Part shown: piece after piece, positions 7,223-12,681 of the stretch
Layout: each line of letters starts with the position of its first letter
Position numbering within the stretch: position 1 is the stretch's first letter
DNA from: an uncultured Lacibacter sp.
GTDB lineage: Bacteria; Bacteroidota; Bacteroidia; Chitinophagales; Chitinophagaceae
Assembly: GCF_946479605.1 (NCBI RefSeq)
Contig: NZ_CAMLGT010000094.1
Coordinates: 1 to 12,681, forward strand
Reading direction: 5' to 3'
DNA: 12,681 nucleotides
Position numbers and translations under genes: made by a program
The notes under the pieces: generated by a model
Database searches by the model: none
The model's input: the letters and a program-made list of their open reading frames with translations, nothing else
What the model was told of the DNA's origin: nothing

Positions 7223-7696
7223 ATGAAGGCAAAACTATTATTTCTTTTTGTAACAGCTGCTGTACTGGCCGGTTGTAAAAAATCAAAATATACAACTGAA
7301 CCGCAGGTGGAGATTAAATCTGTAAAAACCGGTGACATCATTATTGCCGGAAACCAGGGAAAGATCCTGGAGTTTGATCTGACTGTTACTGATAAAGAAG
7401 GCGATTTGCAGGATACCATTTATATTGATAAACTGGATGCTGCCACTCCGCCCTGCAGTAGCCCAAATGAGTTACTTGGCCTTGAGTACAAAATTCCTGA
7501 CCATCCATCGGAAGCAAATCAAAAGATTACCATTAAAGTGCGGTTTGCAAGCATTACTGCCTTAAACTATGCCACCCTGCCAGGTAACAACTGTCCCGGC
7601 TCACCACACATTTCACGATTCAGCTTTGTGGTAAAAGACAAAGATGGAAACAGAAGTGAAAAAGTTACCTCAGACGCTATCACCCTCGATTTCTAG
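7223..7696 (+). CDS. Small lipoprotein of unknown function
   Basis: The 157-residue product starts with a clear lipoprotein signal peptide: positive MKAK, a hydrophobic core, and the lipobox VLAGC with Cys18 as the lipidated residue. The residues after the cysteine are KKSK rather than the acidic surface-export signal described for Bacteroidota, so the mature protein more likely faces the periplasm (inference). The body is predicted to be mostly beta strand. It has two acidic glycine loops, TDKEGDLQDT (56-65) and KDKDGNRSE (138-146), typical of Ig-like folds in Bacteroidota lipoproteins. Cys78 and Cys124 could form a disulfide. I do not recognise a named family. The UbiA-like membrane gene begins 9 bases after its stop, so the two form an operon driven by the promoter at 7197. 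Confidence 0.85.
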   Translation: MKAKLLFLFVTAAVLAGCKKSKYTTEPQVEIKSVKTGDIIIAGNQGKILEFDLTVTDKEGDLQDTIYIDKLDAATPPCSSPNELLGLEYKIPDHPSEANQKITIKVRFASITALNYATLPGNNCPGSPHISRFSFVVKDKDGNRSEKVTSDAITLDF

Positions 7697-7705
7697 TAAA
7701 AAAGA

Positions 7706-8539
7706 ATGAAAAGCGTACTTCGCTTTTTGCTGTTTGAGCATTTGATCATTGCTATTTGTGCAGCGGCATTATGTGTACAAACAAAACTGTTCTATTCCCT
7801 TTTTGACTATCCGCTCACGCTGATCGGGTTTGTTTTTTTTGCCACACTGCTCAGTTACAATCTTCATTTCAGCTTTGCTGCCAAAATAAGTGCATCATCG
7901 GAACAGCTGCAATGGTTTCGTGAAAACAGAACATTGGCCCGCTGGTTCAATTTTGCTACTTTCCTTGTTACATGCTGGTACTTATGGCAAGTTCGTTCCA
8001 TCAGCAATCACATTATTGCCGCCGTATTGTTTAACGCTGCTTACACAGCACCGCTATTGCTGAAGAGTCCCATTAAGCTACCTTCTTTCCTCACTTTCAT
8101 CAAAAGTTATTTTATAGGATTTGTGTGGGCCTATGCCACCGTGGTTTTACCGCTGGCGTTTTTTAATGTTGCATTTAATGTAAACGAAATTTTCCTGTTT
8201 ATTAGCCGGTTACTGCTGGTTGCCCTTGCTACCATGATCTTTGATTACAGGGATAAGCTGCGTGATTTTGAATCGGGTGTTCATACCCCGGCAAATGTGA
8301 TGAATGAACGACAGTTCTTTTATTTCTTTTTGCTGAATGTATTAGCCTACTCATTCTCCGTAGTTTTCCTGGCTGTGCGGTTCAATAACCTTTGGCATTT
8401 GATGCAATTGTTACCGGGGCTTGCATCCATCTATCTGCTATTGAGATCAAAGAAAGAAACCAGCGACTATTTTTACCTGGTTTGGGTTGACGGACTGTTG
8501 CTTTTATCATCCATCTTCAGCCTGTTTTTACTCTTTTAG
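7706..8539 (+). CDS. UbiA-like polytopic membrane protein lacking the first Asp motif
   Basis: The 277-residue protein is very hydrophobic, with about eight or nine predicted membrane helices. The loop DYRDKLRDFESGVHTPA (180-196) closely resembles the second aspartate-rich motif of UbiA-superfamily prenyltransferases (pattern DYxxDxxxG-T-P), which binds Mg2+ and the prenyl diphosphate. The first motif (NDxxDxxxD), expected after the second helix, is not found: the corresponding region (about 50-70) reads SYNLHFSF with no aspartates. With only half of the metal site, normal prenyl transfer is doubtful. It may use another substrate or have lost catalysis. It follows the lipoprotein by 9 bases, with an A-rich stretch before the ATG. 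The superfamily call is moderate because it rests on one motif plus topology; an unassigned membrane protein is the alternative. Confidence 0.6.
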   Translation: MKSVLRFLLFEHLIIAICAAALCVQTKLFYSLFDYPLTLIGFVFFATLLSYNLHFSFAAKISASSEQLQWFRENRTLARWFNFATFLVTCWYLWQVRSISNHIIAAVLFNAAYTAPLLLKSPIKLPSFLTFIKSYFIGFVWAYATVVLPLAFFNVAFNVNEIFLFISRLLLVALATMIFDYRDKLRDFESGVHTPANVMNERQFFYFFLLNVLAYSFSVVFLAVRFNNLWHLMQLLPGLASIYLLLRSKKETSDYFYLVWVDGLLLLSSIFSLFLLF

Positions 8540-8540
8540 T

Positions 8541-8597
8541 TTTACACAATGGTTGTTTGAAATTTCCTGCCCGGCAAAACTGTTGAAACTGTGTAAA
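8541..8597. repeat. Distant 8-bp inverted repeat upstream of the peptidase promoter
   Basis: TTTACACA (8541-8548), beginning just after the UbiA-like stop codon, is the exact reverse complement of TGTGTAAA (8590-8597), which ends three bases before the -7 box at 8601. The 41-base spacer is too long for a tight terminator loop. It could be a looped hairpin or paired protein-binding half sites; chance is also possible. Confidence 0.3.
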
Positions 8598-8600
8598 CCG

Positions 8601-8608
8601 TACATTTG
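8601..8608 (+). promoter_or_regulatory. Bacteroidota -7 promoter box for the peptidase-led operon
   Basis: TACATTTG, followed by C, matches TAnnTTTGY exactly and ends 17 bases before the ATG at 8626. This is nearly the same spacing as at the other good promoter in the window (7197). The -33 region is poor: the closest element is TGTTG at 8581-8585, only 15 bases upstream. It would drive the four-gene chain from the M42 peptidase onward. Confidence 0.6.
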
Positions 8609-8625
8609 CTGAAAGCACTAAATCA

Positions 8626-9738
8626 ATGGCAAAAGCAAAAGCAGCAAAGAAGAAATCAATTCTTACCAATTCGTCTCTTGAGTTTTTGAAAAACTATCAC
8701 AACACACATTCGCCTGTTGGATTTGAAATCGCCGGTCAGAAAGTGTGGCTCGAATACCTGAAGCCTTATATTGATACGCATTTTGTTGATCCATACGGAA
8801 CAGCTGTCGGTGTCATCAATCCCGAGCATCCATTTAAAGTTGTGATTGAAGCACATGCCGATGAAATCAGCTGGTTTGTCAATTATATTTCGCCTGAAGG
8901 ATTGATTTACCTGAAACGAAATGGTGGTGTAGATCACCAGATAGCTCCTGCCAAGCGTGTATTGATTCATGGAAAGAAGGGAATTGTGAAAGCTGTTTTT
9001 GGCTGGCCTGCAATTCATACCCGTTTAGGCGGTGCTGATACAAAAGAAACGCAACCACGTGTTGACAACCTGTGGCTTGACTGTGGTGCACGCAATAAAA
9101 AAGAAGTAGATGAATTAGGCATTAAGGTTGGCTGCGTGGTAACGTATGAAGAAGGGTTTGATGAGCTGGCACATGATTATTATATAGCCCGTGCATTTGA
9201 TAACCGTGTGGGTGGTTTTATGATTGCCGAAGTAGCCCGCCTGCTAAAAGAGAATAAAAAGAAATTACCGTTTGGTTTATATGTGGTAAATGCTGTGCAG
9301 GAAGAAATTGGCTTACGTGGTGCTGAAATGATTGCCCGCCGTATTAAACCGGATGTAGCTATTGTTACTGATGTTACGCATGACACAACTACGCCAATGA
9401 TCAGCAAAATTGTGGAAGGAGAAATTGCATGCGGTAAAGGACCTTCGTTGGCAACAGCACCGGCAATACATAACAAGCTGCTTGATTTTGTAACAGATGT
9501 TGCGGACAAAAAGAAGATACCTGTACAATGGCGTTCATTAAGCCGCAGCACCGGCACAGATACTGATTCGTTTGCTTATGCCAATGATGGTTGCCCTTCA
9601 GTACTCATCAGTATTCCGTTGCGTTACATGCACACTACGGTTGAAATGCTGCACAAGAGCGATATTGAAAATACCATTTTGCTCATATATGAATCATTGC
9701 TTGCATTAACACCTAAAACCAATCTCCGTTACTTATGA
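8626..9738 (+). CDS. M42-family metallopeptidase (glutamyl/deblocking aminopeptidase type)
   Basis: This is a 370-residue cytosolic di-zinc aminopeptidase of the M42 family, whose members typically form dodecameric tetrahedral particles that trim peptides. The expected metal and catalytic residues can be placed: His77 and Asp79 in EAHADE (75-80), the bridging Asp192 in ARAFDNRVGG (188-197), catalytic Glu226 and ligand Glu227 in QEEIGLRGAE (225-234), Asp249 in VTDVTHD (247-253), and His336 in RYMHTTVE (333-340). The N-terminus has a Lys/Ala-rich extension (AKAKAAKKK) before the conserved fold. The length is typical and no residue is missing. No signal peptide is seen. Its stop codon overlaps the start of the small membrane protein (ATGA), so it is coupled to the downstream envelope-type genes although its own role is probably general peptide turnover. 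Confidence 0.93.
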   Translation: MAKAKAAKKKSILTNSSLEFLKNYHNTHSPVGFEIAGQKVWLEYLKPYIDTHFVDPYGTAVGVINPEHPFKVVIEAHADEISWFVNYISPEGLIYLKRNGGVDHQIAPAKRVLIHGKKGIVKAVFGWPAIHTRLGGADTKETQPRVDNLWLDCGARNKKEVDELGIKVGCVVTYEEGFDELAHDYYIARAFDNRVGGFMIAEVARLLKENKKKLPFGLYVVNAVQEEIGLRGAEMIARRIKPDVAIVTDVTHDTTTPMISKIVEGEIACGKGPSLATAPAIHNKLLDFVTDVADKKKIPVQWRSLSRSTGTDTDSFAYANDGCPSVLISIPLRYMHTTVEMLHKSDIENTILLIYESLLALTPKTNLRYL

Positions 9739-9908
9739 TGCAGTTATTATACCTTGATCCGGGAAGTGGCAGTTACCTGATACAGGTAATTATTGCTGCT
9801 GTGTTGGGTGTGATCTTTTATTTTAAAAGCGGTTGGAACTGGATCAAAAGCTTTTTTGTAAAAACACCACCCAAAACGGAAGAGGAAAAAAATGAATCAA
9901 CCGATTAA
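9735..9908 (+). CDS. 57-residue single-pass membrane protein with a DPGSGS N-terminus
   Basis: This short gene begins at ATGATG, its first ATG overlapping the peptidase stop (ATGA), and ends at the TAA at 9906-9908, 17 bases inside the next gene. The product begins MMQLLYLDPGSGSYLIQ, continues with one hydrophobic helix (about residues 14-30), an aromatic and basic segment, KSGWNWIKSFF (31-41), and a charged tail, PPKTEEEKNESTD. The YLDPGSGS motif followed by one helix and a W/K-rich amphipathic stretch recalls small uncharacterised proteins that I recall from polysaccharide and envelope gene clusters in several phyla. The overlaps on both sides and the protein-like composition make it very likely a real translated gene. 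Translation probably depends on ribosomes finishing the peptidase, as no Shine-Dalgarno is seen. Function is unknown; a membrane adaptor or subunit for its two downstream neighbours is inference. Confidence 0.85.
   Translation: MMQLLYLDPGSGSYLIQVIIAAVLGVIFYFKSGWNWIKSFFVKTPPKTEEEKNESTD
9878..9886 (+). promoter_or_regulatory. Shine-Dalgarno-like purine tract before the kinase-like/methyltransferase gene
   Basis: GGAAGAGGA lies 5 bases before the ATG at 9892, inside the coding sequence of the small membrane protein (encoding its Lys-Thr-Glu-Glu-Glu tail). Such tracts are uncommon in Bacteroidota. Here it may support internal initiation while ribosomes are still completing the small gene. The tract may equally be just a by-product of the Glu codons. 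Confidence 0.35.
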
Positions 9909-11265
9909 TCAACATCCTGCTTCTTTTCGTGACCCTTCCGGCTTTGTGTATGAACACGAAGGAAAGGTTTACCGTTTTGTTTCTACTTCGTATAAAGAAC
10001 ATTACGATAAATTTCAGCAAAGCGGCCTTGCAGATGAATTACGTAAGAAACAACTGCTGCTTCCGTTTACGGAAGTTGCCTACAATCATACAGGCAAAAC
10101 TGATTGGTTTAAGACATTAGTGCCACAGCAATTGCAGTTTATTTCCTACTCCTGGGAATGGAGTTTTGAGCAATTGAAAGATGCTGCACTTGCTACCCTT
10201 AGTCTTTGCAATTACGCCCTTCAAAAAGGAATGATCCTGAAAGATGCAACGCCTTCTAATATTCAGCTGGCTGATGGCAAGTGTAAATTGATCGATACTC
10301 TTTCGTTTGAAACTTACAAGGAAGGCGAGCCATGGATTGCTTACAGGCAATTTTGTGAATGCTTTTTAAATCCACTTTTGGTTTCGCATTATACAGGTGT
10401 TGACATTCACCGGCTGCAGCTTGCTTATCCTGATGGTATGCCTGCTTCAGTAGCTTCAGCGCTATTGCCGTTTAAAACAAAATTGAAGCCGATCATCTAT
10501 CTGCATGTACACTTACAGGCAAAAATTTCAGGCAGGAAGCATAGTGCACAAAAACAAACCTCCCGCAAAATTTCAAAGAAAAACATAGCGCAGATCCTTG
10601 AAAGTCTCCGCAGCTGTATAGCAAGCCTTTCCCTGCCGGAACAAAAAACAACTTGGAATAACTATTATACCGAAACCATTCTCAGTAACGAATACTTGTC
10701 TGAGAAAAAAGCACTTATAAGCAGATTGTTACAGGAGTTGAATTACGATTCCGTACTTGATCTTGGTGCAAACGAAGGCGAGTTTTCGCTGTTATGTAAA
10801 TCAGACGCAAACGTGATTGCGACTGATTTCGACAGTTCGTGTATCAATAATTTATATAAGAAGATCAGGCAGGAAAACCGGACAAATATTTTACCGTTGG
10901 TGATCGACCTTACATATCCATCTCCCTCAATGGGCTGGATGAACGAAGAGCGTAAAGCGTTTTTCAGCCGCACCAAAGTTGATGTTTGCATGGCGTTGGC
11001 GCTCATTCACCACCTGGCTATTGCAAAAAATATTTCGTTTGAGCAATTAGCTTCTTTCTTTTCATCGGTTTGCAATACGCTCATTATTGAATTTGTGCCG
11101 AAAGATGATCCGAAGGTGAAAGAGCTGTTGCTGTGGAGAGTAGATATTTTTGAAGGGTATACTGTTGATGAGTTTGAGAAGGCGTTTGAAACAAGATTTA
11201 AATTGCTAAAAAAAGAAGCCTCATCCCACACAAACAGAATTATGTTTGTTTATCAAAAAGCATGA
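9892..11265 (+). CDS. Fusion protein: kinase-like domain plus class I SAM-dependent methyltransferase
   Basis: The 457-residue cytoplasmic protein has two parts. Residues about 10-210 look like a degenerate protein-kinase/phosphotransferase fold: RDPSGFVYEHEGKVYRFV (13-30) as the glycine/beta-strand start, LKDATPSNIQL (116-126) as the catalytic loop with Asp118 and Asn123, and LIDTLSFE (133-140) with Asp135 in the place of the DFG aspartate. The following APPWIAYR-like segment (EPWIAYRQFCECFL, 146-159) is characteristic of this family. Residues about 255-457 are a Rossmann methyltransferase with motif I VLDLGANEGEFSLL (288-301), acidic Asp312 and the post-motif segment ALALIHHLAI (368-377). 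Family members I recall are annotated simply as methyltransferases. The upstream small gene overlaps its first 17 bases and the downstream sulfatase-like gene overlaps its stop (ATGA). The substrate is unknown; an envelope glycan or lipid is inferred from the neighbours. Confidence 0.85.
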   Translation: MNQPINQHPASFRDPSGFVYEHEGKVYRFVSTSYKEHYDKFQQSGLADELRKKQLLLPFTEVAYNHTGKTDWFKTLVPQQLQFISYSWEWSFEQLKDAALATLSLCNYALQKGMILKDATPSNIQLADGKCKLIDTLSFETYKEGEPWIAYRQFCECFLNPLLVSHYTGVDIHRLQLAYPDGMPASVASALLPFKTKLKPIIYLHVHLQAKISGRKHSAQKQTSRKISKKNIAQILESLRSCIASLSLPEQKTTWNNYYTETILSNEYLSEKKALISRLLQELNYDSVLDLGANEGEFSLLCKSDANVIATDFDSSCINNLYKKIRQENRTNILPLVIDLTYPSPSMGWMNEERKAFFSRTKVDVCMALALIHHLAIAKNISFEQLASFFSSVCNTLIIEFVPKDDPKVKELLLWRVDIFEGYTVDEFEKAFETRFKLLKKEASSHTNRIMFVYQKA

Positions 11266-12681
11266 GTCAACAATCATTTAAAGAAAAAATTACGCAATGG
11301 TTTAGCACTAAACCAATATTTCTTTTCCTTTTCCCACCTCTCTTCATTCTAAATGGGTGGAAAGAGTTTGTTGGCTTCTTCACGATCACGCAGATACTTC
11401 TCAATTTATCAGCCGTTTCAACGGGGGTCCTCATCATCTATGGCTGTGCAAGACTGATTTTAAAAAACAAAACCACGGCTTCTGTTTTAACATTGCTGTT
11501 CGCTTTGTTTATTTTCACTTTCGGTCCTATTCATGACTACTGGAAATCTTTTTTAGGCAACAACTTTATAACCAGTTATTCATTCCTTATCCCCTGCAGC
11601 CTGCTGATTTTCATTTTTCTTATACTAAAATTAAAAATGCATTCAGGCTTTTCAAAAAAAACAATCGCTTTTTTCAATACCACACTTGCACTTTTGTTTG
11701 CTTTTGAAATTACAACGACCGTTTATATTCTTATAGACAGGAATCCAGCAAAATTATTACTTGACGATCGTTTTGATGCCACACAATCATACGCTTCGAA
11801 TAACTTAATTAAAGATTCATTAAAGCCTGATATTTTCTTTCTTGTGTTTGATGCCATGCCTTCCACTGCTGCCATGAAAGAGCACTGGAATGTTGATAAT
11901 AGTAAATTAGACAGCTTTTTACAAAAGGAGAACTTTTACGTTGCCGATAAATCAAAAAGCAACTACAATGTTACCATGCTTTCTGTGAACAGTTGTATGA
12001 ATATGAATTATTTTTCCGAAGAGCAAATCTATAAAGATGGTGAAATCGGAATGCTGAGACGAGGGTCAAGATCAATTGAAAAAAATCCACTGATGCAATT
12101 ACTTGAAAAAGAAAATTACAAAATAGAGCTTGCACAGCCGATAAGCATTCAGCAAACTGACCCGCAGATTGAAAGCTTCTTTTCCCGCCTGTTAAGCTTT
12201 CACTACCTGTACAAAACTCTGCCCGGCAGAATGTATAAAGATCTTGGATGGCGCTTAATGCATTATAAGACAACAAACCGCTGGCTTAACCATTTTGAAT
12301 CAAAAAACTATCTTAGAAAACAAAGCGATTTAAACATCACCATAGAAAGAGTAAAAAGAACATGCAACAATAACAGTTCGCCAAATTTTATCTACGCTCA
12401 TTTTCTTGTGCCACACTCCCCATTTATATTTGACAGTACAGGTCGTTTAAAACCTATCCCAGAAATAAGAGCAATGAAGAAAAGAAGCCCTGAGATGGCA
12501 TTCTATCACCAGGTTTTGTTTGCGGATAAGATCATTTCAGATATTGTCACTCATATTAAAAAGAATAATCAAAACAGTATCATCATCATCATTGGAGATC
12601 ATGGCTACAGAAATGCCTCCGGCATTAAAGGTTATATGATCTTTGATAACCTGACAGCAATTTATTATCCAGACACAGACT
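11262..12681 (+). CDS. Inner-membrane sulfatase-like (alkaline phosphatase superfamily) enzyme, 3' end cut by window
   Basis: The frame opens at the ATG overlapping the preceding TGA (ATGA) and stays open for 473 codons to the window end. The N-terminus has about five membrane helices (roughly 18-32, 43-66, 73-89, 102-124 and 134-158), followed by a periplasmic catalytic domain, the layout of phosphoethanolamine transferases and LTA-synthase relatives. Metal-site motifs are PDIFFLVFDAMPST (189-202, ligand Asp197), a Thr/Ser nucleophile candidate in SNYNVTMLSVNS (233-244, probably Thr238), FLVPHSPF (381-388) and IIIIGDHGYR (441-450, Asp446-His447). A cysteine of the formylglycine type (C-x-P-S-R) is absent, so a true sulfatase is unlikely; a phospho-group transferase or hydrolase is more plausible. 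The gene is visibly more AT-rich than the peptidase upstream (see findings). The remaining C-terminus lies outside the window. Confidence 0.85.
   Translation, partial: MSQQSFKEKITQWFSTKPIFLFLFPPLFILNGWKEFVGFFTITQILLNLSAVSTGVLIIYGCARLILKNKTTASVLTLLFALFIFTFGPIHDYWKSFLGNNFITSYSFLIPCSLLIFIFLILKLKMHSGFSKKTIAFFNTTLALLFAFEITTTVYILIDRNPAKLLLDDRFDATQSYASNNLIKDSLKPDIFFLVFDAMPSTAAMKEHWNVDNSKLDSFLQKENFYVADKSKSNYNVTMLSVNSCMNMNYFSEEQIYKDGEIGMLRRGSRSIEKNPLMQLLEKENYKIELAQPISIQQTDPQIESFFSRLLSFHYLYKTLPGRMYKDLGWRLMHYKTTNRWLNHFESKNYLRKQSDLNITIERVKRTCNNNSSPNFIYAHFLVPHSPFIFDSTGRLKPIPEIRAMKKRSPEMAFYHQVLFADKIISDIVTHIKKNNQNSIIIIIGDHGYRNASGIKGYMIFDNLTAIYYPDTD

Noticed and set aside
7189..7419. Leftward open frame across the divergent promoter and lipoprotein gene
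   Set aside because: It is a shadow of the lipoprotein gene; the opposite frame has the signal peptide, lipobox and a promoter.
11971..12276. Antisense open frame inside the sulfatase-like gene
   Set aside because: It lies wholly within a well-supported coding frame and its translation shows no family features.
12581..12593. CATCATCATC-type repeat
   Set aside because: It encodes a run of isoleucines before the GDHG motif in the sulfatase-like enzyme; a normal core beta strand.

Overview
The window looks like chromosome of a Bacteroidota bacterium, most likely a Chitinophagaceae-type member. The grounds are: -7 boxes of the Bacteroidota form TAnnTTTG close to start codons, few Shine-Dalgarno sequences, several lipoproteins, a CHASE3-like hybrid histidine kinase ending in an HPt domain, a stand-alone RlmK-type methyltransferase, and a LuxE-like acyl-protein synthetase typical of this phylum. 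The genus is inference only. No rRNA, tRNA, CRISPR array, insertion sequence or phage gene was seen, and no gene-free stretch exceeds about 190 bases.

Layout. Bases 1-162 are the 3' end of a rightward gene resembling choice-of-anchor I proteins. It converges on a leftward block across a strong hairpin terminator (182-209). The leftward block (227-7173), in transcription order, is: LuxE/PaaK-like acyl-protein synthetase, RlmK-like rRNA methyltransferase, hybrid sensor kinase, CoA-transferase subunits A and B, and an OmpA-family lipoprotein. The intergenic gaps carry two kinds of short low-complexity repeat: an AT-rich TTTGAAAATT family between the CoA-transferase genes, and a 7-bp periodic AGTTNNN repeat between the acyl-protein synthetase and the methyltransferase.

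A compact divergent promoter region (7174-7222) starts the rightward block. First comes a two-gene unit, a small lipoprotein and a UbiA-like polytopic membrane protein. After a new promoter comes a tightly coupled chain: M42 metallopeptidase, a 57-residue single-pass membrane protein, a kinase-like/SAM-methyltransferase fusion, and an inner-membrane alkaline-phosphatase-superfamily (sulfatase-like) enzyme cut by the window edge. The three junctions in this chain are ATGA, a 17-base overlap and ATGA, so the four genes are very probably co-transcribed and translationally coupled.

The last three genes are the best candidate for an under-described system. A tiny DPGSGS membrane protein, a cytoplasmic kinase-like plus methyltransferase fusion, and a membrane-anchored sulfatase/phosphotransferase-type enzyme would fit together as an envelope glycan or lipid modification module. 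That role is inference; the sequence shows only the domain content and the coupling. The scoAB pair gives ordinary ketone-body/acetoacetate activation.
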